A stretch of DNA of 64,000 bases. It comes from Stratiolaelaps scimitus (Eukaryota > Arthropoda > Arachnida > Mesostigmata > Laelapidae). The translations under genes and the position numbers were made by a program. This document shows positions 35,379 to 49,024 of this stretch, piece by piece (the first letter of the stretch is position 1; each line of letters begins with the position of its first letter). The stretch spans positions 12,503,501-12,567,500 of the forward strand of contig JABWDB010000001.1 of the NCBI GenBank assembly GCA_019614645.1. Reading direction: 5' to 3'. The notes under the pieces were generated by a model. That model worked only from the letters and a program-made list of their open reading frames with translations. It did no database searches and had not been told where the DNA came from.

Positions 35379-38065
35379 TACCGAGCGAAAAAACAAACAC
35401 ACACGTCTCCTCTATTGTCTATTGAGTTTTGACGTTTTGATCAACAGCCTCTCACCTTTAGGTCGCCAGCCTATTTTTAGAAAAATGAATAAATAAATCG
35501 AAGAAAAGTTCCGCTGTCTTTCACAAGTTCCCTGTAACAGCTCATTCGTCCAGTGGGGACGTGTCCTTAATTGAAGTTTGTGCCGATGATGGCTACACTG
35601 ATATCGGTCCGTTGTTCGGGCCTCGTTTATCTGCAGTTCGCGTATAGTTTGTTGCGACCGTCAATTCGGGTTCGAAGCTTTTCTAATCAGTCACTTTGAT
35701 GACAAGTCACCCAACAGTCTCTCAGCATAAGCTCGTTTTCCCACGCCGCTTTAGTCGCGCTTAATTCAATGGTAGATTATTAATTCAATGCTAAGGCAAT
35801 CGGAAAATAGGCGATGTCGAAATATATACATATATTATACACGTTATTATTATTATTATTGTATATTTAAGTAGCACAAAATACAGTAAACGGATTCAAT
35901 ACATATTAAATAGATTCAAAAAGTCCCAGTATTCTTCACCTAAAGATAATAACATTATCAATATATGAACGAGCTGTCGCCGACATCATATGCAAATGCA
36001 GATAAGATAATGTCAAGTTACACAAAATCATGCAACTTTAACTAGAACAACTATATTTCTTTACAAAATTTTCTCGAACTCACTGTCATTTAAATAACAT
36101 GGTGGCTCATACAGAATTGAACAGTACTCAATAGCTTACCTATTCGTTGATTGACATTGGCAATAACACAATACACCCGATGCTTGTACCTATTAACAAT
36201 TTATTTGTACCTGCACACAATTTATTTGTCTGCTTTGTGCACCATCACACCGAGACACACAACGGTTCACACTGTATATATATATATAGCAAAATCACTT
36301 GAATGGAAATGGAAAACAAACGGAAACTAATAAATATATTGATGCACACAGTACACGTGTAGATAGAATCACGACACATGTGAATACACATCAATACATT
36401 AATATAAAACAAACGCAAGTTGAAATGATGAGAAAAATGCATGTGATAACGTGTCGTGACATTGTTGACTTTTGGAACTTGACGCCTGAGGCGAATTTCC
36501 CCGAAAACTAAATTAAACAAAAATTACAAATGAAAAAGACACACACAAACAGATACTGATGAAAATGGAAAAATGATTCAATTCACCTTGTTCTGCGGTT
36601 CGATCTTGGAAGTGGAAGGCGAGAATCTAATGAGACGCAGTATTACAATACTTTGATTTTATGGATCGTTCGTTCCACTGCATATGGAATACTATATATC
36701 CTTAATACACTTAGTTCATTTCACGTGTTCATGAGCCTACCCAGACGACTTCGGTAGCAAACGGTAGCTGACATTTGACGAGGCCTAGTTCTGCCCGCAA
36801 ACACCGTATGTGTGAGGGGAACCTCATTAAAGGACACCAATCAAATCTTCTTTTTTTTCTATCATCATCATCATTATCAGATCAAGATGATATAATCCAA
36901 AAGTCAAAAAGTCACTGACATACTATATATATATATATATATATATATATGACAAGACGAGACAGATGTTGGTGGAGACGGCCGAGGTGAAGGCGAGTGC
37001 AATGTTTGAATAACGCATCCCAATGCGCTGTTCACTGCACGGCAAACAGAGCAATCTCTCAGACCCGAAGGGCTTTCACTCATTCAATTGCAATACTTGT
37101 CATAAATGTAATGATAGTAATAATAATATTACAAATAATGTCAAAAATAGCAATGTATACTTATATAGATATCTGGACGATTACTGCATTAATATTATAG
37201 ATACTTTTTCAGTCCGTTTTACTTACATGTACATACAAACCATAACATATATATATATATATAAATATTATTTATTATATAAAGTGTATACTCGTCACTT
37301 ATAAGAATTATTATTAATAATTATGCTCGCAATTAAATAAGTCGACATTACTTAACTACGTCCAGTATATTGTATGTCCTTAGCTAGCCAGATGTGTGAG
37401 GTAGGTACATTCGTCGAGTGATTCTGGCATGTCCTGAGCCGACAGTCTTCAGACCGGTTCAGCAGATAATCCGTCCTAAAGTCGGTAATTGACCGAGCCA
37501 CGTTGAAACGATTAGATCAGAGAGCTGCAGTTCCATACATTCAATCATCGCATTGGTTGTTGTTATTGATATCGTCGTACGGCGTCATTGGGCAGAGTTT
37601 AAAACAGTGCGCTGACCTTCTCTGTCGCTGTGCAAACCCATCTGGAAATGCACTGTGTGCAAATGCCCCGCAGTCATATCAGATAAATATATGCCCCCTC
37701 CGACAAGAAAACGAACAAATCATTGGCCACCATCACGAAAATCGCCACATTCGCTTGACTGCAACTATTGAATATCCAATACAATACCGTACACGAAATG
37801 ATTTAACCTTTGTGTTATGACGAAGAGAAAGAATCAATAAGCAGACAACTTAAAATTGTTTTCGGGCGGCTCGGATTGTCGACTACCAGTGGTGATGTAG
37901 TAATGACGAGTCATAATTATGTGACACTTATGTCATTTCTATATATATATATATATATAGAGGCAATGCAACATAGTCACTCTACTCAGCGTACTCCGTT
38001 TCGGATCGCTTATTTGTGCAATTCACCTTTACGATAACGTCAATTTTCCGCGATATTTCGTTCCT

Positions 38066-38068
<3 letters not shown>

Positions 38069-38103
<35 letters not shown>
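38069..38103. repeat. (CT)n microsatellite
   Basis: About 35 bp of CT ending in a C-run. Confidence 0.93.
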
Positions 38104-38105
<2 letters not shown>

Positions 38106-38993
38106 CCCACTTCTTACTGAGTCGTCGTCGTCGTCGTCGGATCACTTCTATACTTATCAGTACTTGATGTACTTGGATGCATTTGGGCCCAGACGGCTTT
38201 ACGGCCGGACGACCACTCCCCGACGGGCGTTCGCTTTCGTAAGGGAGATTCGAGACGAGAACGTGTGGAAATGAATGCACAGAAATTCGATTTAACGATT
38301 GACTGACTGACCGCCCGCCCGCCCGCGCCCTCAAAGCCACAAAGTATTTGGAAATGACGAAGGTCCTAATTGTACTTTAATTCACGTGTCATCCACAATT
38401 GGCCCCACCATTTGTTCGGAGCTGTTGCTGCTTACTGTGATGCGTGTATATTACACTGAATACGAGGAGTAATTAATAATAATAACAATAATCGATAATA
38501 AAGGCCCATAATAGACATTGTGAATGGGAGACTGTTTCCGTTCCTAGACATACTTATGATACGCATACCTACTATTCTAGATGAGAGAGGAATAGAATAA
38601 TGAAACAAAGAAATGGTACCCTGAGACGTTTCTTATATACAGCCATGCCCGCTAAGTCTTTCAATAGTCGATCAACGGCAGTGACACTGCGTATGGCGTC
38701 AAGCAATCTTCTACCCCAAAAATAGTATCACAATGATGCATTCTAATGGAGGAATGGGCGAATTACGATATCGGACGAAATGCAGCGTCGACTGCTGAAC
38801 TCTGATTAGATAAAGCCGGCCGTCCATTAGGGGAGCGAGGACTCATCTTGAGTTCCTGTCGGCAGTCGGAGTTCGAACATGGAATAGGACGGGTTCTTTC
38901 TTTGATCGAGAGACAGAATGAGAACCAGGACAGGTACAGAAAAAAAATACATCGTTAACTAGAAACGGCAATAAAAAGACTACTTCTACAACA

Positions 38994-39029
38994 ACTACTA
39001 CTACTACTACTACTACAACTACTACTACC
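38994..39029. repeat. (CTA)n microsatellite
   Basis: Trinucleotide array with one CAA interruption near 39,016. Confidence 0.9.
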
Positions 39030-39196
39030 ACTTGATTATTGGTTGACACTGAGAATTTTTGAGGTCTGCTTTTCGCCACAACGTGGCCAATCCTCACAGC
39101 CATCTGATGCGACTTCACTTGTGCATGCTGTGCAACGCCTAGGTGGTCGAATATATGATGAAGATGTGACGAGACACACACACACGAGAATAGGGG

Positions 39197-39203
<7 letters not shown>

Positions 39204-39236
<33 letters not shown>
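39204..39236. repeat. (TA)n microsatellite
   Basis: About 33 bp of TA. Confidence 0.95.
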
Positions 39237-39240
<4 letters not shown>

Positions 39241-39664
39241 GTAGCCATCTGGCAACCTTCCGGTACGCCAGAGTTTAAGCACGTCTATGGATGCACGTTC
39301 AAGCAAAAAAAAATGACCCAACGGACAGGTCAGTTTACTATTTATTATAGTATATAATGCATCACACACACATTTTGTCTATCAGGCTACACGGTGAACA
39401 ACATTAAAAAAGTAGGCCTACTTACGAGGTCTACAAGTTTATTCACATTTGATGTTTGATTGCCGATGTCATGGCAATAGATGAAAACCTCAACCGGCAG
39501 AAATGGCGTAAGGGCCAGACCATACGTCACTTTCAACGGGTTACTTTGATAGATTGGCATAGTTGATCGAACACTGATATGAGCAATGTTTGCGTCTGAA
39601 ATCTTCGAGAAAGCAGCTGGGAGAAATTCCCTTTTGTTTGCTCTTTCTCTCTCAACTACTCACG

Positions 39665-39986
39665 CTTTGATTCTCCTAAACAGTGAACACGACTGACTGG
39701 GAGCAAGCCTGGATTGATCTAATTCGGAAGATCGGGCTTGAACGCAGCCTGGACTCCGAGCATAGCTAACAGAGATAGAATTTTCAAAGGACACGGTGGT
39801 CTTTGTATGATTAGACGAGGAAAGAGAGCCAGTTTCAAATAGCTCTGCTGGATCGTCAGCCGTCAAATTCACGCTCAGATTTGCCACGGATGACATTATG
39901 AGACTGAGGGAAGAAAAGATATAGGGTACAGTTATCAACAAAGTGGCCCTTAGCTGCTTTCTCGCCTTGCTAAATGAGCGCACCAT
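39665..39986 (-). CDS. Weak candidate first exon, signal-anchor-like protein
   Basis: On the minus strand an ATG at 39986 opens about 107 codons ending at a perfect donor (GC|GTGAGT, exon end 39665). It starts MVRSFSKARKQLRATLLITV and continues into a hydrophobic stretch, then N-glycosylation sequons (NLSVNLT, SNHT). Codon bias is weak and a TGA sits directly before the ATG. No partner exon was found, so this may be chance. Confidence 0.2.
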
Positions 39987-41408
39987 TCAAGGCCAGTTGC
40001 GTTCGTGGCTATTCGGTATCAACCTTCCAAATCGTATGTGTGTGTGTGTGTGTAGGTGCAAACTGTATAAAGATCGCTGGGTGAATTTTACGATAAATTT
40101 CGTACTACGTACGCAGTGCATTGTAGGCGTCGTTTAGGTATTTTCTTATGAATTAACACATTGGACTAATACAGTATAATAACACTAATCAACAACCGAT
40201 AATCGTACGTACATGACATGCATAGATACATAGATAATACTACAACAACTACAATATATACTGAAAAATAGTTAACAACCACATGCTCTTTATATAATAT
40301 ATATACATATATAATAGCGTATTGAACATTCGATCAATTCATCGCATTGCATTGAGTGGACAATGCCACAAAAGACGAAAAACAAACAAAAAATACAGCG
40401 TCAACAGCTGGGCGTAACTGTTAAATCAGCAAATTAGCAATAATCGAATCAATTCATCTATAAATAGTATAATATATAATAGCGTTGACAAGGAGCAGAG
40501 ACCGGAGGACAGAATCGATGTAGACGTTGCTGAAGATGTTGAGTGTACGGACCGACGATGTCCACACGTGACAAAAAAACAGAGAGCGTTCTTTCAGTGT
40601 TCTAATCCATTTCGGAGATATATGAATGAGTTTCTCGTTCAGGGTATGCAGATCTAGGCAGACAGACGCTTGCCGCCGTTGGACATGAGCAATTTAGACC
40701 ACCTTGATTGCACCAGTGCGCCCAATTGTCGATCACATTGTCCCAGTAACTCTTGCGTAGTAAAGTGATTTGTCTAATTCGAAATGGTCACCGTAGCACC
40801 GTCGGGGGTTGGGGAAGATGGAGAGAGTCAGCTATGTAAGCATTAACGGTAGGGGCTCAACTGAAGGCTCACGCCGTTCGACTCGTCGATATGGGTATGC
40901 AATCAATGAGAATTCACTACACAGACTCACTGAGCCTCGTTTGGGTCCGTCCCAAGAATTCGACGAACGGAATTACCAATAGAAGAAAATCACGTCGCCT
41001 TAATCAATTCGCCTGTCTGTCTGACTCTACACGCGCGGCTACTGGTGGCATTTCGCTGGTGTGATGGAGGATCGCTGTATTCGACACATTCGTTGTGTTT
41101 TGCAAATCGCCTTTTTGCATGAATCCCCTCGAAGGGTGATGCACGCAGGCCGACCATTCACGTGTTTGGCTTGTCAACGTGAAACAGCTGTGTCCGACGA
41201 ACGAGTGCGTTCTCTCTCCTTTTGTTTCTTCGGGTCGCGTAGATCCCCCAACAGACAATCGTCCACGCTACTAGCACACTACAACAAATAGAATATGAGA
41301 AATGATGACGCCGAGGTTACTATTAACACTGCTACAACTACACTAGTACTACCACCGCTGCTATTGCTTAGATTTGATAGTCGACATTCGTAATTACTAA
41401 TATGAGTA

Positions 41409-41409
41409 C

Positions 41410-41439
<30 letters not shown>
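41409..41439. repeat. (TAA)n microsatellite
   Basis: About ten TAA units, one of many TAA/TTA arrays between 27.7 and 47 kb. Confidence 0.95.
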
Positions 41440-41441
<2 letters not shown>

Positions 41442-44400
41442 GTTTCGTATTTTAATCGTAATTATAATACTGATAATGATAATGACAATATTACGGGGAC
41501 TGAGCCCGCCGATGTTGAGCTGCTGTCTTCAAGTTCGAACTATTATGGCGGCGTCCTCGGTTTGTTCAACTGCAGTAATAGTATTAATATCCATCTAATA
41601 ATAATAATAATATTATTACTAATGATACTGTCAATCTCAACGTTACTGTGAAAGAAAATCCCCACTCAGGCTGAAGCATCGGCAGGCAGCTAAAACAGCA
41701 AATAACTAAAAACGACCCTCAGATAATGAACCATTACTATGATACGTATAATTAATAATCAATGACCGCGCAACAACAATGAAAAACGATGACTACGATG
41801 ACGACAATAGGGTGGTAATTCAAATAATTAAAAACAATAAGGATGCTCGATATGGATAACTATAAAGTTGACTTAAAAAATAAATACTAAGAAATAACGT
41901 TCAAAAGCAACAATCATTATATTGAAGTATTACTGCTACTAACCAGATATAACAACGCTAATGCTAACATTACTATTTCATCATAATGATATAATCTCTG
42001 TCGTTACTGATACTACTGCTAATAATAATAATAATAATAATCATAATCATAAAAATAAATAATATTGAGACCTTGAGGAGCGTCATACGAGCGTCCCTCT
42101 CCAACGGTCCACAAGAATTGTGCAAACAATCATCTACATAATAATAATCATAATTGCAGCCGAACAATCAACCACCAACAACCATGACAGCTACAATCTA
42201 CCACCGCAACAACCACAATCACCAACAACAATTACGGGAAAAAAAACAACTCATCAACTCGACTGATGCTGACGACAATTATTTATATCAAACAAACAAA
42301 ATAGTAAAACAGATCAACAACAACAACAATTATACGAACAATATATTGGCATACCACTCTACGACTACTAACTACTTAACAAAAACAAACTAGAAAAATG
42401 GCAAGATATATAGGTTACAAGCGACGGTAGTTGTTGCCGTAGAGAAAACACGCGACAACATGTGCTGAGACAATTTGTCGCCATATCACGCGAGCAGAAG
42501 ATACCATAACTAAGATAGACAAACATGCTGGCGGAACAACAACCCCCGGGTGAATAAATAAGATAAATAAACAGTGCAAAGAGGTAAATAAAATAAAAAG
42601 CCGCAGAATCGTCTGCGCCTACGAGGTCAGCAGTATCACTAAGCGACGAATCAATCAGTCCGTGACTAATAATAGTATATAATAATAATAATAACAATAC
42701 AAATATAAGTATTATAGTGTCATTAATTGTTATACGAATAACAGGTGCACTCTATCATTCTGTTCGCTCTTATGTCAATGAATTCATCAATCGATCAGAT
42801 GATTTAGAAAAGATACACAATTAACTGCTGATTACAGAAGGACATTCACTTATCTTAATGACTTTCTCATCATATACCATACACAACGTATTTAATAATG
42901 AACAGTTAAAATACAAATTACATACATATATACATATATATATACAGAAAGTAAAATACATAGCAGCGCACATGCTCGATATATACCCTACACAACGTAT
43001 ATAACTCTCCCATATAAATACATACACATCAAGCTCGTACTCTGAGCGTACTAATAATACTAATTATTATATTGTACCATGGTAACTCATTAGTTCTTAA
43101 CGTTTAGCCGTGTGTATAACGAACTTCAAAGAATACGCTGCTCCACTTGATCTCGTTACTTGAATTGCTAATAAACGATCAGACGGATTCGTGCAACATT
43201 CACTCTTTGGATAATATTGCCACCAACGACCAAGCATAATTTTTCTTTCGAGATCGTTACAGGCACAAATAGGTCGCGTTTTTGGCGTACCACATCGCCT
43301 GTCAGTATATGCTAACTTAAAGTGGGGTTTGGCTTACCAATAGCAATCGGAACAACGTTCATACTGATTTCTTGATAAGAGAGATCTAATTGGCGCTATC
43401 CAAAGGTCATCCGTTTCGATGGGTTGTGCTCTTTGTCCTTTAGCTAAAACGGTAGAAATTGGCGCTTGCACCGTACGGTGATAATGTGCTACTTAAAAAA
43501 CCGGTTAACAAAATTGTGCATATTTGTACAGAGACAGGAGGAGCATGTATGTGTACATAACATGGAATATTTCGCCACTTTGACGCGCACATCGCCGAGC
43601 CATATACATCAATTTGCATAAGTAAGGAAACACTGCACCTTTGGGAAATACTATGAAGGATTATTATTATTAAAAATTGTGATGATATAAATTGCTGCTG
43701 CTGCTGCCCCTTCGACACATCAATTAGCGTTATTTACTTGAGCAGATATTATTATTATGAATGTGAGATCTTATCAACCTACATTTAGTATTATAATTTA
43801 TATAATATTATTTTTTTACTAGTGGTACTATATGAGCTTTAAGAACAGTGATACTCATAACGACCAAGGCAGTCGTTTTGGGGTGGCGATAAGCCGGCTA
43901 AACGAGCTCTAATATACAGCTGCCTTTTTATTATTATTATTATTGTTTTATGAGTATTATAATTATTATTATTTCTGTTACGAACAACAGCTGCTTGCAA
44001 ATCATTTTATCCTCTGATGGATGTGGACAGACGTCCAATACATCAGCTACCTTTAATTTGTTCATTGTCGCTGTCTGAGAAGCCGTACGAAATGAAGGCC
44101 AACCCTAGAACCCCCGCATGTTTCAGCGATAAACGCCGCTCAATGGATTTAGTTTCATTCTACATATCGACAATCCCTTAGGGAGTCTATATCTGAGATT
44201 GCAGAATATCGGTTGTACACAGGTGAGATTGGCGCCGTCGTAATCACGAGATTGTTGAGTACTGCTGGCGTGTCCACTGATTACGCCATCATCGATCAAA
44301 GCAAGCAATCGCTCGTTCTTTTATATGATAACAATATCAAGATTCCAGCAAATCGCACCTTTCTTGAATCTATCAGAGAATTTGTCTGCAAATAGGCAGC

Positions 44401-47142
44401 CGAAAAATCAGAGAAGTAATGCATTGCGATACAGGCGATGACAGACTCCTAAAAACTGATTCGATGATGCGTTAGACGATCGTGTACTTTAGTTAGTAGA
44501 GAATAAATGGTGGCAGATGTTTGTTGATACAGTTTATTGACTTTTATTCGTCCGACGTACTGCAATCGATTTGAATTTTAGTGAGTGTTTGATAATTTGA
44601 TCTCAGCATATTGCGTCGCCTGCTGGCTTTCTTCATTTTGTGTACTTTCGTAGAGTCCTGGATGCGAGAGTAAAGACGAATTGTTCTATTAGTTTCAAGT
44701 CATAGTTAGTAATCAAATACGGGTTATGAGTAGTATATAATGACGATGTTGATAATAATAATAATACTAACTATAAAGTAATTGAAAGTAAACTACTGAA
44801 CTGGCAATGAAGACCATTCGCACACGTCCTGTTGTTGTTACTACATAACGTTAATACATTTATTATTATTATTATTACATATACTGAAAAGTATAAATAT
44901 ATATCAAATACGACTGTCGTTATTACCATTATATTGGTATTATTATTAAGTATTATTATCATCATCTCTAGTAATTCTGAAACATTCATCATAATAACAA
45001 TAATAAAACTTTTATTTATAATAATAGTAATAATAATAATACTATTATTATAATAATTATTATTATTATTGTAATATTATAAATAATAACAATTATAATA
45101 AATTGTGTAATTACGGAACTACTTATGTTCATATATATATATATGTACAATATACGTGTAAGTAGCTATTATATTATGCCGCAAATTGTGATTCTGGTAT
45201 TATCATAAACCCTCTCTGTGTGGTTTCCATTCACTACCCGCCACCGAACTCCAAAGAGCCTTTACCTGCCCTGTATGCATGCATGTGTCCATGTTCATGT
45301 AATGAGCCTGGTGGGAAACCTGTGTGAGTGGGAATGTTGGCTTGATTGAGTTGAAATTGATTGCTTAGCTCTATGTGTAAATCTATGTGGGTATGTAATA
45401 GTGGTACTTCGAGAAGAGGAATAGATTGGAGATCCTAGCGGAATATGATTGTTTTTCATAGAGAGAAGAAATGAGAAAAGTTCAAGGTGGATACCTGAAA
45501 CTTTCTCGCTAGATATTTTTTTGCCTATATGGAGAAAGGTGTGAGAGTATAGGTTAACGAGTGTTTATTCCCTTACGAATTCCATGCTCGACGATCAGAC
45601 GTTCAGGCCAATGAGGGCACCGGATCGGTTAGAAAATCAGTTAGAAATTAGGCCAGTTTAGGGACCCAATCGTGCAGAGAGACGATCGCCGTTAAAGATT
45701 GCTAGCCCAAGATCACTCACCATGACGCCGAGCGGGGAGCACGAAGCTCATCACCGACCGGTATGAAACTAACGAGAGAGGCGACTCCTTCTCGAGTAAC
45801 AATACTACATACTCCAACATCTCTAATAACTGGCTAACCAACTAATTGACTAATTAAGCAAGCAAATAATCAAATACTCATCGATATCTACTCGATTATA
45901 GACCAATTGTTATATAATAAATTACCTAATAATGAATGAGTCATAATTAATGACGACACTAAAACGTAACACGAGAACATACATACGCCCACCAACCCGA
46001 CGGATGAACTTCAACGATTACAATTATTGCTAAAGTTATTTTGAAGTATAATAAAGACCGGTCAAAGAAGCAACGAACGTGGCCATCATCACTGCGAGAC
46101 AAGTTCTAGCCGACCCCGACCAGTGTTTCATTTCCTACACACGGAGACATAGAGGATCACCCGGAACGCTTAGGGCAGCGACAACAGTGTTTATGATTAT
46201 GAGATGCTTAACAAAGATCGAATAAACGTGGCCCAAACCAACGCAACAGGCAAACGAGAAACAATGAAATAATTTATAACAGATTACAATGTAAAGGGTT
46301 CCAAATAGAGACGTTGGATAGAGGAGGGTTGAGCAATAATCGATGAAGGCAACCATTAATTAGTGAATGAATGGGGTGGTTGTGGGAGGACACTGAGATG
46401 TGAACACTAGGTGGTTGAAGGGTTAGAAAACAAATATTAGAACGGAGTTGAGAAAATGAGCTTAAGCGTGTCGAAATATAACACAACAACCAAAAGAGAT
46501 CAACAGACGGAAACCTATGAGAAGCATAACCACGACTAGAGAAGGCAAGACGATATGCCGTAATAATAATAATCGACAAGTATGATAACGAATATGACTG
46601 AGCATAATATTACTAATAACGATATTACTAATTACAATACCGCTACCGCTAACGTATGATGATGATGATGATGATAATAATAATGAAAATAATACTGTGT
46701 AAAAAAATAATCATTATGTGAAAAGGAGATGATCGGCCGAAGCGTCCGTCGGTGAAGGTTACAGATGACGAAAAAGAAAGCTAAAAACAGATCTTAGAAA
46801 ATGGACGACAAATAATATCAACAACAATAATAATAATGACACAGTAATAAAAATAATAATTACAGTAATAATAAAATAACAATAATAATAATAATGATAT
46901 TAACGTAAAATAGTAATTAAACAAATATATACGCAGTCGTTGGGAGAAAACGATTGAGAGAAAGAGAATACAGATATAGCAAAGAATGAATAACTATTAT
47001 GATACTAATCAACGAGGATAAGTTGACAGAATGTTCACAATGGACAAACAACTAATAAGGAGAGCAGTAATAAATAAAAAAAGAAAACAATAACAATAAA
47101 TGTTACAATATAAATGTTGCGCTAGAGTCACAGAGCTATATT

Positions 47143-47144
<2 letters not shown>

Positions 47145-47176
<32 letters not shown>
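47145..47176. repeat. (GA)n microsatellite
   Basis: About 32 bp of GA. A second shorter tract lies near 47,257-47,273. Confidence 0.93.
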
Positions 47177-47178
<2 letters not shown>

Positions 47179-48549
47179 CGAGAATACGAGCAAATGCTAG
47201 TGCGATACATCATGAAAAATAGCAGCATGAACCAAAAACCGTAGCAAAACACAGCGAGAGAGAGAGAGAGAGAGATAGCGAACGGGAATAACATGGCATG
47301 GCGGCGGAGTGCCGCTTATGGTCGTCGAGCGCGAAAAATGAAAGCTTCAACAACTCATGGGAATATTACGCTGCTGGATAGTTCTAGATAGACGAGAGAG
47401 GTTACACTGAAAGCGGGCGGGGGGGTGGGAATTAAAAAAAAAGAGATGATTACAAAAAAGTGGGATTACACAAGAAAGAGCGAGAGAGAAAGAGAGAGAG
47501 TGCGAAAACGAAAGACTGACTGAGATGACCGAGTGTAAAGGAGGGAAGAAGGGAGATGAGAAGAGGAGATAGCGCGAGAAACAGAGCGAAATTGGTTGAA
47601 CAGAGAATGACAATTAATGACGAGATCATCATTATCATCATGATCGTGATGATGATGATGACGATGTAGGTGATGATGATGGTGATGATAATGATTAAAG
47701 AAAAATAATAAATAATATAACGATGAAGCGACGATGTTGGGTGTGCTGATTTCTTCGTTTCGTGGTTAAGGTCCCTGTTTGATGTTCGTCGTAAAGAGTC
47801 GGTTGAAAAAGGGGCATAAGAATGAATATCGTGCAATGGGCATAAAGGTGTTAATACTAGTGATGATGAGGATGCAGAAGGCTGTACGACAAATAAGAGA
47901 TGAGCGCGGCCGTTGCTGAGGAAACATGTCGTTTGTGTAGTTCTTCATGTCTATATTAGATGATTACTATGGTTGAGTATGGTCAATTAAAAGAAAAAAC
48001 TGTCGAATAGTTTTAGTAATAATAAACGTATTATAATTGGATAAAAAGCAGTCTAGATTAATCTAGAACTGTTGGCAGACTGCTTAAAATATAATGAGTG
48101 GTAGCTGTTCCAAACTGAAGTGGGCGTCTTAAGTAGTTGCTATGCCTATAAAATGATTTTATCAGAGACAAGTCCTAGTGTCATACGAACTTCAGGTGAA
48201 TGCAGTGACCTAGAGAAGAGAGGGAAATAAACACACGCTCATGTGTCGTATGTTGTATCATTCTAAGTCATGGCGTGTGGTTTGAGAGTGTGATCATGTT
48301 CTCTTCATCGGAGTTATTAGATGAGGCGGCGACGAAGATAAATAAAAGAGATGAAACTTATGCATGCATAGTCGGTTACGGGGACGATTAACTAGGAATA
48401 GCCGGGCAAACGTATATGGCGTAAGGGGAGATCGTATATGTCGCGAATAACATGATTTCTTACGAATAGAAGGAACAAATTTCACTGGTAGCAGGTAGTT
48501 AGACAAAATGTAGATATATAATAATTATCGAAGCAGCTGGGACAGGCTG

Positions 48550-48984
48550 TCAGGCCAAGGCCGTCGTGGTCCCGAGAGAGGCGATGGTATTGTCTCTCCC
48601 CACAGCGAAGAAAGAGAGGCGCTGCAGAAGGAAGGATCCAGCGCGGTTGTCCCCGGTGGCGCTGATCAGCCTGTAGTGGTAGACTCCTTCGAGAAAGTTA
48701 GCAGTGAGGGGGCCGTGGCCTCCTGGGATTTCGAAGGCAAGAGGGGCCCGCTCTGCACAGGATACAGCGTAGCCGGGTGTGGTTCCATAGTGGTTGACAA
48801 GGAGGTGCTGGAATGTCAACCACTGCGCCGTCCCAAACGACGTGCTGGCCTCGGTGGTAGTGTATGAGAGTGAGGCCGTCAGGGCGGCGTCCCATTCCGT
48901 AGAGTTGAGGCATTGCGGCTCCCTTCTGCAAGGGATTCCGACAATGCGGAGGGCACTCACGAGCGTATCATGTAGCCACTGCCG
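48550..48984 (-). CDS. Terminal coding exon of an unrecognised gene
   Basis: The minus-strand frame from the acceptor CGGCAG at about 48985 to a TGA at 48550-48552 reads 144 codons without a stop. Most codons end in C or G, in sharp contrast to the AT-rich flanks, which is the main evidence for coding. It starts WLHDTLVSALRIVGIPC, contains CLNSTEWD (an N-glycosylation sequon) and four cysteines, and ends DNTIASLGTTTALA. It looks like an extracellular or luminal domain, but I do not recognise the family. The acceptor is preceded directly by a (TA)n tract (48985-49022). Upstream exons should lie at higher coordinates; none found there joins in phase 0. An intronless gene starting inside the (TA)n tract is unlikely. 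Confidence 0.5.
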   Translation of the reverse strand, partial: RQWLHDTLVSALRIVGIPCRREPQCLNSTEWDAALTASLSYTTTEASTSFGTAQWLTFQHLLVNHYGTTPGYAVSCAERAPLAFEIPGGHGPLTANFLEGVYHYRLISATGDNRAGSFLLQRLSFFAVGRDNTIASLGTTTALA

Positions 48985-48987
48985 ATA

Positions 48988-49022
<35 letters not shown>
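48985..49022. repeat. (TA)n tract abutting a splice acceptor
   Basis: About 38 bp of TA with one G interruption, ending directly at the CGGCAG acceptor of the minus-strand exon at 48550-48984. Confidence 0.93.

Positions 49023-49024
<2 letters not shown>

Larger units (their letters stand above)
28222..48549. other. Long microsatellite-dense non-coding region after VGLUT
   Basis: About 20 kb without a convincing gene. The first 1-1.5 kb is purine-rich on the plus strand and may be VGLUT 3' UTR, but no poly(A) site can be chosen. Dozens of (TA)n, (TAA)n/(TTA)n, (GA)n/(CT)n and (CTA)n tracts occur. The only coding suspicion is the weak minus-strand exon at 39665-39986. Confidence 0.6.
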
